Shown here: positions 1-7,031 of the stretch, piece by piece
Position numbering within the stretch: position 1 is the stretch's first letter
Layout: every line of letters begins with the position of its first letter
Assembly (NCBI GenBank): GCA_020853655.1
Contig: JADYYL010000300.1
Location: forward strand, 1 to 15,898
DNA length: 15,898 bases
Origin: Deltaproteobacteria bacterium
Lineage (GTDB): Bacteria; Bdellovibrionota_C; UBA2361; SZUA-149; JADYYL01
Direction: 5' to 3'
Notes under the pieces: generated by a model
What the model saw: the letters and a program-made list of their open reading frames with translations, nothing else
Database searches by the model: none
What the model was told of the DNA's origin: nothing
Program-made: the position numbers and the translations under genes

Positions 1-1325
1 CGATTTTTGATGCCGTCGAGGAGGGAGCTCGAGAGTCAGCACGAAATGCTCAGAGAAAGGCTCTTGAGGGGCAGGAAGGCGATGATTCCGCCATGCCCTT
101 GAGTTCTCTCCTCATTCCTGTCGCCATACCACTGTGCGTGATCGGTTATACGGGACTGATTCTCGGCACGCTTATCCAACGCGCTATCGCGCGCGAGCGA
201 GAGTATCTTGCGGACGCAACAGCCGTGCAGCTCACAAGACATCCGGAGGCGCTTGCCTCGGTGCTCAAGCGTCTCGCGCGCGGTGAGAGTTCCGACCGGC
301 TTCGAGCCCGGGGGGCACGTGAAGCTCGCCACTTACTGCTCTCCGATACAGCCCTTCGCACCTGGATCGACTGGATCCCGACCCATCCTCCACTCGCGGA
401 CCGGATTGCACGGCTCGATCGTGACTTCGAAGGGACCGTCGAACTCGAGCAGATTTCTTGGGAAGGTCGAGAAGTTCAACTCCCTCGTGAAGCGTTGACG
501 GAGGTTCGGCGCCTTCGTCACGCGACGTTCTCACCGGTCGCCGCCGCGGCGCTGTTACTCCATGATTTGCCCGAAGAGATTCACGCTGCGACGACTTCAG
601 TGGCGAGTGGTGAACTCCTCGCGCTCGCGCTGCTCATTGATCCCCGCCCCGGAGCTCGAACGGAGCAAATCGAGATGTTGTCTCGCTCCCGATCCGAGAG
701 CGAACGTGAGCATATCGAACGACTCGAGGCGCTCGTGAGCCGGACTCGATCGAGAGTGACGTGCGCGCGACTCGTGCTCCCTGTGTTGAAGGCGCTTTCT
801 CCTGAGCGATACGCTGAGCTCCGACGGCAACTCGTCAGTCTTTCGGAAATCAGTCAATCAAACGACGTGGGACGATACGCACTGTCGCGGTATCTGATTA
901 CGGCCCTCGATCGAGCGCACAAACTCCAGAGCGTCCCTGCCATTCGTTACCGTTCTCTCGCTCCGGTGCTCGGTCCGGCAACCACCTTTCTTAGAAACTT
1001 TATCGCGCTGACGAATGAAGCAGAACAAGCTCGGCAGGACGCGATGATTCGCGCGCTTGCCGTTCTTGTTCCGAACGTTCTCCCGTCGCCCCATCAGTTC
1101 GCAGATTGCAGCATCTTCAGCTTTGAGCAGTCACTGCTGACCTTAGAATCAGCGAGTCAGGATGTTCGCATGACGGTTGTTGCTGCGGCGTTGAGCGCGT
1201 TGCACGCGGATGGTGTGGTGACCGAGGAGGAGGGACTTCTCACACACGCGCTGGCGATTGCATTGCGGGTGAATCTTCCGCCTTTTGTTCCGACCGACTA
1301 CACGGCGACGGGTGCGCGGACGTAG
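1..1325 (+). CDS. M48-family zinc metalloprotease with TerB-like C-terminus (5' end missing)
   Basis: The frame is open from the left edge, so the N-terminus, including the expected HExxH zinc motif, lies outside the window. An ATG at 93 is internal rather than the real start. Just after a hydrophobic helix (IPVAIPLCVIGYTGLILG) comes RAIAREREYLADATAVQLTR. This is the typical M48 block that supplies the third zinc ligand (Glu) and the ExxxD signature. A stretch with THPPLADRIARLD follows, also usual in M48 proteases. After a long helical domain, the last 60 or so residues contain ALSALHADGVVTEEEG, the acidic ADG-x-x-xxEE pattern of TerB-like domains. M48 proteases are membrane-associated and degrade damaged membrane proteins; the TerB-like tail is typical of large members of the family. 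The gene ends at TAG and no close downstream partner follows. Confidence 0.85.
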   Translation, partial: IFDAVEEGARESARNAQRKALEGQEGDDSAMPLSSLLIPVAIPLCVIGYTGLILGTLIQRAIAREREYLADATAVQLTRHPEALASVLKRLARGESSDRLRARGAREARHLLLSDTALRTWIDWIPTHPPLADRIARLDRDFEGTVELEQISWEGREVQLPREALTEVRRLRHATFSPVAAAALLLHDLPEEIHAATTSVASGELLALALLIDPRPGARTEQIEMLSRSRSESEREHIERLEALVSRTRSRVTCARLVLPVLKALSPERYAELRRQLVSLSEISQSNDVGRYALSRYLITALDRAHKLQSVPAIRYRSLAPVLGPATTFLRNFIALTNEAEQARQDAMIRALAVLVPNVLPSPHQFADCSIFSFEQSLLTLESASQDVRMTVVAAALSALHADGVVTEEEGLLTHALAIALRVNLPPFVPTDYTATGART

Positions 1326-1582
1326 CCGGGCCAGTGAGCGATCAGAACAGCGTTCGAACGACTTCAAAATGGTTCGATCTTCGGCTCAATCGCTTCATCG
1401 TTCATGCTGTCCAGAGATTGAGAAGCGGTGGCCCCTGCGGAGCGGAGAGCACCGCGCTCTGAAGGGCGACGCGGAATATCCACCTTCGAGACGAATGGAG
1501 TTGCCGAGGAGTGGGCACTGTAGCGCGATATATTGACTTTCGTGCAGATTCGAAACGTTCGATGTCCGCCCTTCATCGAATC

Positions 1583-1600
1583 GGGGTGAATAACGTCCTC
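1583..1600 (+). promoter_or_regulatory. Candidate regulatory motif upstream of collagen-like gene
   Basis: The 292-bp gap after the M48 gene holds no convincing ORF. Near its end, about 18 bp before the start codon of the next gene, lies GGGGTGAATAACGTCCTC. It differs by three transitions from GGAGTGAATAACATCTTC at 6976-6993, upstream of the ECF sigma gene. A weaker relative, TTTGATAACATCCTC, is at 4512-4526, upstream of the LuxR-type gene. It could be a promoter element or an activator site, but chance similarity is not excluded. A good Shine-Dalgarno (GGAAGG) follows it. Confidence 0.25.
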
Positions 1601-1617
1601 CGATCGGAAGGGTCTCC

Positions 1618-2877
1618 ATGCGCCACCATCTCCTTTGGGCAGTCGCTCCGCTTCTCCTCTGCCCCACAACATCCGATGCGGCACCGGCACGCGCCCAGTC
1701 AATCTGCGCAAACAACACGACCGGAGTTCTCGCAGTTCGAACGCGGTGTAAACGGACAGAGACGAAGATTGCGAATCGAGCGTCACTGATCGGACCCGCG
1801 GGTGCGACGGGAGCCGCGGGTCCAACTGGGGAGACAGGCCCAGTCGGCGCGACCGGAGCGACTGGCGCGACCGGGCCGACCGGACTAACGGGCGCGACAG
1901 GGGTGGCTGGCGCAGCGGGTGCGGCTGGCTCCACCGGTGCGGCAGGTGCCGACGGTTCGATTCGAGTGTACGGAGACGGCTCCAACGGGAACGTCACTAT
2001 CAGTGCACCGACGACGTTCGACTCTCGGCTGCAGTATCACAATATCACGATCGACAGTGGCGTGACCGTGACGGTCAGCTCTGGGACCGTAATCCGGTGC
2101 ACGGGCATATTGACGAACAACGGAACGATCGAAGTGTCGTCGCACGCGGTGGGGGGCTCCATCGAAGGATTCCCGAGTGCCACCACACTCATGCCCCTGC
2201 GTCGGGATGCGAACCCTGGAATTGCAAGATCAAGTGCCCAGAACGGAGAAATCGGAACGTTTGCGTCACTCGTTTTCGGTGGCTTCGGAGGAACGGGACT
2301 TTCAAGCGAGAGCGTCCGAAATCTTACCCGCACTGCGATGTCTGCAGGAGGTGGCGGCGGGGCCAGCCGGTTCTCCACAGGCGGCGCCGGTGGTGGGTCT
2401 CTCGTGATTGCGTGTGCGAACGGCATCTCGAACACGGGGACAGGATCGATTAGCGCAGACGGAGTCGATGGATCTGCAGGATCGGGCGGTGGCGCAGGCG
2501 GACACATCGTCTTGGCATCACCGAGCTACGTCGACAACTCTGGCACCATTACTGCGGTTGGGGGCGACGGAGGCACTGAAGCAGCGAGCAGTGGTCCGGG
2601 AGGAGGCGGTGGAGGTGGCATCATTCACATCATCACGGGGACGTTCATCAACGGCGGCACGACCCTCGTGACCGGTGGGGCTGGTCGACCTCTCGTCTTT
2701 GCGGGAACCGTCACGTCAAGTCCACGGTCGGGCGGTGGGGGTGGCGGAGCACTTGCCGGCAATGGGGGTAATGGAGGAACTGCGGAGCTCGACGACAGCT
2801 CTTCTGGTTCAACGAGTGGCGCCGCTGGTGTTTCCCTCGTCACTCTTACCGATCCAACGTCTTTGTTGTTGCAGTAG
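1618..2877 (+). CDS. Secreted collagen-like, glycine-rich surface protein
   Basis: This 419-residue protein starts at an ATG preceded by GGAAGG. A signal peptide is visible (MRHHLLWAVAPLLLC, then alanine-rich to about residue 27). A short module with two cysteines follows (ICANN at about 29-33, TRCKR at about 42-46), resembling the N-terminal motif found before Gly-X-Y repeats in many bacterial collagen-like proteins. Residues 59-113 are about 18 uninterrupted Gly-X-Y triplets rich in Ala, Thr and Pro (GATGATGATGPTGLTGATG). The remainder, from about 120 to 419, is a low-charge, Gly/Ser/Thr-rich region with repeated poly-Gly runs and NNGTI/NSGTI-type beta-strand repeats, suggesting a beta-solenoid. 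A surface or appendage role is inferred; no enzyme motif is seen. The long open frames on the opposite strand are artefacts of the repeat. Confidence 0.85.
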   Translation: MRHHLLWAVAPLLLCPTTSDAAPARAQSICANNTTGVLAVRTRCKRTETKIANRASLIGPAGATGAAGPTGETGPVGATGATGATGPTGLTGATGVAGAAGAAGSTGAAGADGSIRVYGDGSNGNVTISAPTTFDSRLQYHNITIDSGVTVTVSSGTVIRCTGILTNNGTIEVSSHAVGGSIEGFPSATTLMPLRRDANPGIARSSAQNGEIGTFASLVFGGFGGTGLSSESVRNLTRTAMSAGGGGGASRFSTGGAGGGSLVIACANGISNTGTGSISADGVDGSAGSGGGAGGHIVLASPSYVDNSGTITAVGGDGGTEAASSGPGGGGGGGIIHIITGTFINGGTTLVTGGAGRPLVFAGTVTSSPRSGGGGGGALAGNGGNGGTAELDDSSSGSTSGAAGVSLVTLTDPTSLLLQ

Positions 2878-2947
2878 TGACGCGCTCGACTGTTTCATCA
2901 TCGAGTAACGCTCGCCGCTGAACGGAACCGCTGACGTATTCGTGCAT

Positions 2948-3643
2948 TCACCACGTGTGCAGAATGGCGATCAGTAGGCCAAACGCGTTGAGATCGGACT
3001 GCGGTTGGTCGCGGACCTGATTGACGTGAAAGGCACTGATCTCCGCAGTGAATGCGTCGTTCAACTTCGTGCTCACGCCCAGAAAAAGTCGATTCTGGTT
3101 AAGACCTCCGACACTTCGGGATGGCAATGCGTCGAGTTCATAGAAAATCTCGTCGGTGATAAACGGCGAGAACGGGTCAAGTGCGCCATCGAACGTGAGT
3201 CGTGTTTGGAAGCGAGCCCGCCACCCATCGCTATCACCTGAAGTATCCGACCATCTCCGCGACTCGACTCGTAGCCGCGAGGCAAATGAGAGCTCTTCGA
3301 GCTGAAGACGATGGGTGGTTTGCCCCCAAATTCGACTCTCCCGTTCAATCAAATCCTCATCTCGCAGCTGCAAATAGCCGAGCGCGATCGCAATGTGTTT
3401 GCTCGCCTGATAGTTCAGTGATGGGCGTATCAGATTGAGATTGAACGTCTTCTGATCGTCGGAATAACGTGGCTGCAGCTCGAGTTGAGCCGTGAACGGG
3501 GTGTCTCCGAGTCGCTTCTGCGTGATGAACTGGAACCATCCCTGGAGATCGTCGAGCGCATGCGCTGTCGTCGGACCTCCTAGGAAGAGCGCTACCGGTA
3601 GAAAAGCACGGAAGGAGAGAATGATAAGTTTGAGTCGGGCCAC
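2948..3643 (-). CDS. DUF2490-type outer-membrane beta-barrel protein
   Basis: The protein has 231 residues from a GTG start. A signal peptide of about 29 residues ends in TTAHA, and mature sequence begins LDDLQGWFQ. It then shows alternating hydrophobic/polar strands with the features of DUF2490: an opening tryptophan strand, QLELQPRYSD, NLNLIRPSLNYQ, IAIALGYLQLRDED, then an E-R-W/Q segment (RESRIWGQ) and paired RLRVESRRW / RARFQTRLTF strands. The C-terminus ends in an aromatic residue (ILHTW), as expected for BAM-inserted barrels. Family members are predicted outer-membrane proteins of unknown function. The Shine-Dalgarno is weak, but a good promoter lies 50-80 bp upstream. It faces the collagen-like gene convergently, with 70 bp between them. 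Confidence 0.8.
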   Translation of the reverse strand: MARLKLIILSFRAFLPVALFLGGPTTAHALDDLQGWFQFITQKRLGDTPFTAQLELQPRYSDDQKTFNLNLIRPSLNYQASKHIAIALGYLQLRDEDLIERESRIWGQTTHRLQLEELSFASRLRVESRRWSDTSGDSDGWRARFQTRLTFDGALDPFSPFITDEIFYELDALPSRSVGGLNQNRLFLGVSTKLNDAFTAEISAFHVNQVRDQPQSDLNAFGLLIAILHTW

Positions 3644-3693
3644 GGTTGGCAGAATCGCAGTGTAGTAATATTTCCTCGAGTTATTTGAGGGCT

Positions 3694-3723
3694 TTCATAG
3701 TCCGACTTCGTTCCACACGTCAA
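3694..3723 (-). promoter_or_regulatory. Sigma70-like promoter of the DUF2490 gene
   Basis: On the minus strand TTGACG (3723-3718) and TATGAA (3699-3694) are separated by 18 bp. This would give a leader of roughly 45 nt before the GTG at 3643. It is the best promoter match in the 3644-4010 gap. Confidence 0.5.
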
Positions 3724-4010
3724 AATTGTCATCTCCTCGCAACGCGGCGTGGCTTCTCCTCGGACGGAACAAACCGGGCACGCAAGTTTTCGACGCAAAG
3801 CGGCTCGAAAAATTGGGTCGGCTGTCACAAAAGTTGGCTCGTTCTTCCGTGTCAGTGCTCGGAACTCGGCGAAAATTCTACGGCAGCCCGAGAAAGTGGT
3901 GGGGACTCCCCCGCAATGGGCACTACCGCCGCAGCTTCACAGGATAAGCTCGAGGAGAGGACACCGACGACGCATCGAGGGTCATGCGATCGCCTGGTGT
4001 CCTCAATAGT
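3724..4010. other. Intergenic region with hairpins, no gene supported
   Basis: No ORF here has coding character. The clearest structure is a perfect 9-bp inverted repeat, GAGGACACC (3957-3965) and GGTGTCCTC (3996-4004), whose interior can pair further (CGACGCAT with ATGCGATCG, one bulge). It lies just after the stop of the minus-strand membrane gene and could end its transcript, although no T-run follows. A second GC-rich hairpin (GGGGACTCCCC) is near 3901-3911. I compared the segment with cyclic-di-GMP and cobalamin riboswitches and could not make a case for either. Confidence 0.4.
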
Positions 4011-4499
4011 TCAATCGTCGTCGTCCTCTGCCTCGTGTCCCTTGTCGCCTCCCACCACCGCTGAGAACGCCTCAGGATGGCGGATCTTTCCCCCTTCTTG
4101 AGCAGCGTAGGCGAGTGCCCCACTCGTGAGGAGCGATGCAAGCAACATCCCGATCTGCAGGTAGCTCCGGGCAGTCACTGGAAGTCTTGAAGCCGCCAAG
4201 CCGGCCAGTCCCAATACGCCAAGCGCGAGGCTGAGTGCCAGGGCAGCGTCTGCGCTCTCTTCGTGCGCTTCCAGTTGGGCTTCAGAGACACCAGGCAGTT
4301 CCTCGACGACCTCCTCAGAGCTCTCGCCGGTCAAGAACGCTGCCGTTGCAAACAGTGCGGAAGCGACAAAGAGCGTGGAAGTGAGCTTCAGCAGTTGATC
4401 CGACTTTCGCAGAAGGGCGATTGCGAGCAGGATTGCCCCGAGCGGAACGAGAATGATTGGGATGTGAACGATCATGAGATGCAAGTGAACCGAATTCAT
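4011..4499 (-). CDS. Predicted inner-membrane protein, DUF2231-like
   Basis: The start is placed at 4499 because AGGAGG sits at ideal spacing before this ATG; the frame is open further upstream, but without coding character. The 162-residue product has four predicted membrane helices (about 10-30, 36-56, 86-104, 113-132). Its N-terminus, VHLHLMIVHIPIILVPLG, is rich in histidine, and the GGKIRHPE motif follows helix 4, both resembling DUF2231-type membrane proteins. An acidic tail (EAEDDDD) ends it. The loop between helices 2 and 3 is strongly acidic (SSEEVVEELPGVSEAQLEAH). Such proteins often accompany redox or heme/copper proteins, but nothing of that kind is adjacent. It is divergent from a LuxR-type regulator gene, which suggests co-regulation. 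Confidence 0.7.
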   Translation of the reverse strand: MNSVHLHLMIVHIPIILVPLGAILLAIALLRKSDQLLKLTSTLFVASALFATAAFLTGESSEEVVEELPGVSEAQLEAHEESADAALALSLALGVLGLAGLAASRLPVTARSYLQIGMLLASLLTSGALAYAAQEGGKIRHPEAFSAVVGGDKGHEAEDDDD

Positions 4500-4554
4500 A
4501 CGCCTCCTGGATTTGATAACATCCTCAATCTGCGTCTCAATGGCGGAAAAGCCT

Positions 4555-4572
4555 ATCCGACAGGCGTCGGAT
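4555..4572. promoter_or_regulatory. Perfect inverted repeat, candidate operator
   Basis: ATCCGAC (4555-4561), a 4-bp centre, then GTCGGAT (4566-4572) make an 18-bp perfect dyad in the 117-bp gap between the divergent membrane-protein and LuxR-type genes. It is 45 bp from the regulator start. LuxR-family dimers bind dyads of about this size, so autoregulation and control of the neighbour is a reasonable inference. It could also form a small RNA hairpin. Confidence 0.45.
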
Positions 4573-4616
4573 GGGTGCCCCCTGCTCGAGAAGGTGAATG
4601 AAAACAAGAGGCGAGT

Positions 4617-5177
4617 ATGACTCCACGACTTGAGCGAGCTGCTGCCGGCGCTCTCTGCGCCATCGCCTTTGTCGTTGGTATTGATATCTACGACGATCTG
4701 ACTCATGGGGCAGATCTTCAGCACGTCGGGCTCGAACTCATCGCGCTGATACTGACCATCGGAATTATCGTGGCCTACGGGTACTCCGTCGCGAGTCTCG
4801 TCCGCAGACGTCATCAGTTCTTGAGTTTGTCACTCAACGAAGCGATCAAGGATCGAGATGAGTGGCGTGTGCGTTCGCGGCAGTATCTCCAGGGACTGGG
4901 TCGTGCAATCGAACAGCAGTTCGTGAGCTGGGGACTCTCAGAGTCCGAGCGGGATATTGCCCTGCTGATTCTCAAAGGGTTCTCGCACAAGGAGATCGCG
5001 AACCTCAGAAACACCAGCGAGCGAACAGTTCGGCAACAGGCAGCCGCCGTTTATGGGAAGGCGAAGGTCGAGAACAAAGCTCAGCTTTCCGCTTTCTTTC
5101 TCGAGGACCTGATGCTCCCAGGCGCCATGCCAACCTCAGAACCCACTCCTGAGGCTGGCGCAGAAGCTGCCCATTGA
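4617..5177 (+). CDS. Membrane-anchored LuxR-type HTH transcriptional regulator
   Basis: The protein has 186 residues. Two hydrophobic helices open it (about 8-24 and 37-57), with a short periplasmic loop containing DIYDDLTHGAD. A basic stop-transfer stretch (VRRRH) and an amphipathic, probably coiled-coil helix (about 66-100) follow. Residues 103-165 are a LuxR/GerE-type HTH: WGLSESERDIALLILKGFSH, KEIANLRNTSERTVRQQ and a further helix around VYGKAKVENKAQLSAFF. The C-terminal tail is Pro/Glu/Ala-rich. There is no receiver or autoinducer domain, so sensing, if any, must go through the membrane part. Start chosen at ATG 4617 after AAGAGGCGAGT. The divergent neighbour is a membrane protein, a possible signalling partner. 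Confidence 0.8.
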   Translation: MTPRLERAAAGALCAIAFVVGIDIYDDLTHGADLQHVGLELIALILTIGIIVAYGYSVASLVRRRHQFLSLSLNEAIKDRDEWRVRSRQYLQGLGRAIEQQFVSWGLSESERDIALLILKGFSHKEIANLRNTSERTVRQQAAAVYGKAKVENKAQLSAFFLEDLMLPGAMPTSEPTPEAGAEAAH

Positions 5178-5203
5178 GCGGGGGAGCCCTCCGACCAGTC
5201 CTC

Positions 5204-5251
5204 GGTCAATTATCGATTCGGCCGATGGCTCAGGGTCGAATTATCGATTGG
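5204..5251 (+). repeat. Two direct repeats upstream of the HPF-like gene
   Basis: The 11-mer AATTATCGATT occurs at 5208-5218 and 5239-5249, exactly 31 bp apart (close to three helical turns). Flanks are also alike: GGTC before both copies (with one extra G in the second) and SGG after. A partial third copy (GGATTATCACG) follows. The position, 70-115 bp before the next start, fits a pair of regulator sites. Confidence 0.5.
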
Positions 5252-5319
5252 ATTATCACGCTCGGTCTGCGGCACCCTATTCGAGTGGCTGAACGAACTT
5301 CACTCGAATGAGGTGTGGT

Positions 5320-5673
5320 ATGAAATTCACGTTGATTCGGAGAAGCAAGGTTCGAAAGGAACTCGGCGGGGACGAGGTACAGCGCGGTTTTCGTCTCGCG
5401 CTCGACCGTTTCGCCGGGAGGATTCGAGATATTCGCGTGACCGTCGACGATCTCAATGGTCCGAAGGGGGGGATCGATACGAGGTGTACCGTCGTCGCGG
5501 CACTCGAACCCTCTGGAACCGTCACGGTGCACGCTGACGGAGTCGATGCTCCTCAGGCAGCTTCCGTCGCCGCAGACAAACTGAAGCGCCTCGTCGCGAA
5601 AGTGCTTGAACGACGGAGGGGCCGTTCGCAAGGACATCGTCGCAAGCTCAGGCTCGCTCTCCGAGAGGGCTGA
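5320..5673 (+). CDS. HPF/RaiA-family ribosome-associated protein
   Basis: Two in-frame ATGs are possible. The second (5320) is preferred because GAGGTG lies 5-10 bases before it, while the first (5308) has no Shine-Dalgarno. The 117-residue product begins MKFTLIRRSKVRKEL and carries DIRVTVDDLNGPKGGIDTRC, the D-x-NGPRGG-x-D-x-x-C signature of HPF/RaiA-like proteins, within a beta-alpha-beta layout. The C-terminal half has an alanine-rich helix (AASVAADKLKRLVAKVLERR) and a very basic tail (RRGRSQGHRRKLR), suited to rRNA binding. The family hibernates or stabilises ribosomes in stress or stationary phase. It stands alone between the LuxR-type gene and a convergent binding-protein gene, with a strong terminator hairpin just after it. 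Confidence 0.8.
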   Translation: MKFTLIRRSKVRKELGGDEVQRGFRLALDRFAGRIRDIRVTVDDLNGPKGGIDTRCTVVAALEPSGTVTVHADGVDAPQAASVAADKLKRLVAKVLERRRGRSQGHRRKLRLALREG

Positions 5674-5681
5674 TCGGGCTC

Positions 5682-5708
5682 CGCGTCTCGGTCGTGGACC
5701 GAGACGCG
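5682..5708. terminator. Bidirectional terminator hairpin
   Basis: CGCGTCTCGGTC and its exact complement form a 12-bp stem with a 3-base loop, placed between two convergent genes (stops at 5673 and 5710). No clear T-run follows on either side. Confidence 0.65.
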
Positions 5709-5709
5709 C

Positions 5710-6813
5710 TCACTGCAGACTTGTCGCGTTCTTCCGTTCGATCGTCGCACGAGTGAACCCGATGTTCGCATTCCCGTCTTCATCGATCGAATATTTTCCC
5801 ATCAGCCCGGCATAGTCTTTGACCTTCGTGACAAGGAAGGTTTGAAAACCTTCGCGAGAATATTCTGTCCCGCCGTCGAGATACCGCTGCAGCAGGTTCA
5901 GCGAGTCGACGATTGCGGCGGTGTGAAATGCGATTGCGGGATCCACGCCGTGGTCTGCACGGTAGTGCTGAAGAAACTGTTTCAACTCCGCATTCTCGCG
6001 GTCGTAGCTGGGGGCCATGAACGCGACGTTGTAGATCGCATCTCCGGCGATTGCATGAGCTTCCGCATTCGGTGCTGCAACGAACGTCGTGTGGATGGAC
6101 ACAGATTTACCCTTCTGCTCTCGCCACTGCTTCAGGAAGAGCGCGAGGGAAGTTCCCGTCTGCGACAGGAAGAAAATGCCGTCTGGAGCTGCACTTCGAA
6201 GGGCCGTCACGTGCGAACGGTAATCTGCTGTGCCTGGCGGGAATGATTGTTGGAGCACGACTTCCCCGCCGAGCTCTTTGAACTTTGGAACGAACGCGTT
6301 CTCGATGTCCTGCGTGTACTCCGTCTCCTCAGTGAGAACCGCGACGCGCGCCTTTCCTTCCCGCTTGAACTCCTCCGCTTCCTGAAGACCGTTCAACGTG
6401 TCGCTGTTACCGATGCGGAAGATGAACGGTCCCGCATGATCGATGCCTCGTCCACCGGTGACCACGCTGATTGCAGGCGTCTTCGACGAATTGATAAGCC
6501 CGCTCGCCGCAAGGGTTCCGTTTGAAGAGCTTGCCGCAATGAGCATGTCGGGATGATCGACGCTCAAAAGCTTCTGATACGCGCGAAGTCCGTCGGCGCC
6601 ATTGAGTTTTGAGTCCTCGAATACGAAGCGAATCGGATGACGGAGGTAGTGTCGACGATACGTCTCAACCGTCATTGAGATATTCTTTCCGAGCACAGCG
6701 AGATCTCCGGTGAGTACGGTCGCCACCCCAACGGTGACGGACTCTTCGTTTTCAGCGGACCCGGGCAGCGGCCACGCAGCAAGGAGAATGAGAATCGCAA
6801 GTAACCGTCGCAT
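5710..6813 (-). CDS. Periplasmic binding protein of the branched-chain amino acid type (orphan)
   Basis: Start set at ATG 6813, which has GGAGGT at 5-bp spacing; an in-frame ATG 24 bp upstream lacks one. The 367-residue product has a clear signal peptide (MRRLLAILILLAAWPLPGSA). The mature chain is a type-I periplasmic binding fold like LivJ: VTVGVATVLTGDLAVLGKNI opens it, then a VFEDSKLNGADGLRAYQKLL segment, DMLIAASSSNG, FRIGNSDTLNG, RVAVLTEETEYTQDIENAFV and FPPGTADYRSHVTALRSA. It should bind a small amino acid-like or carboxylate ligand in the periplasm. No ABC permease or ATPase gene is beside it. It ends convergently with the HPF-like gene and is divergent from the ECF sigma gene. Confidence 0.85.
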   Translation of the reverse strand: MRRLLAILILLAAWPLPGSAENEESVTVGVATVLTGDLAVLGKNISMTVETYRRHYLRHPIRFVFEDSKLNGADGLRAYQKLLSVDHPDMLIAASSSNGTLAASGLINSSKTPAISVVTGGRGIDHAGPFIFRIGNSDTLNGLQEAEEFKREGKARVAVLTEETEYTQDIENAFVPKFKELGGEVVLQQSFPPGTADYRSHVTALRSAAPDGIFFLSQTGTSLALFLKQWREQKGKSVSIHTTFVAAPNAEAHAIAGDAIYNVAFMAPSYDRENAELKQFLQHYRADHGVDPAIAFHTAAIVDSLNLLQRYLDGGTEYSREGFQTFLVTKVKDYAGLMGKYSIDEDGNANIGFTRATIERKNATSLQ

Positions 6814-6975
6814 AGACCTCCAGGGGGTTAAGGGCATGAGGATAACGGGAACTCCGTTGCTTCGCTAGGCGCGCGAGGAATATGCCACGCACAGAACGGT
6901 TTCCGCTGCTCTCGCGGCAAGGCGCCCATACACATTCGCCCTGTCGGAGGATTTTTTCGCCACACACAAGCTGGC

Positions 6976-6993
6976 GGAGTGAATAACATCTTC
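6976..6993 (+). promoter_or_regulatory. Candidate regulatory motif upstream of ECF sigma gene
   Basis: GGAGTGAATAACATCTTC matches the element at 1583-1600 in 15 of 18 positions. It lies in the 218-bp divergent gap, about 40 bp before the sigma-factor start. The rest of this gap holds a small hairpin (AACGG/CCGTT near 6844-6858) and nothing else I can assign. Confidence 0.25.
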
Positions 6994-7031
6994 AGGTTGT
7001 CGTTTCGGTTCTATCGGTTCTCTCCATCTGG

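Noticed and set aside
1395..1997. Long minus-strand open frame rich in Pro/Ala/Val
   Set aside because: It is the antisense of the Gly-X-Y repeat region; the plus-strand frame has a signal peptide, a Shine-Dalgarno and collagen repeats.
3751..3945. Possible cyclic-di-GMP or cobalamin riboswitch (GACGCAAAGC, CCCGCAATGGG)
   Set aside because: The GEMM hairpins and GAAA tetraloop do not form, no B12 box is present and no matching downstream gene exists.
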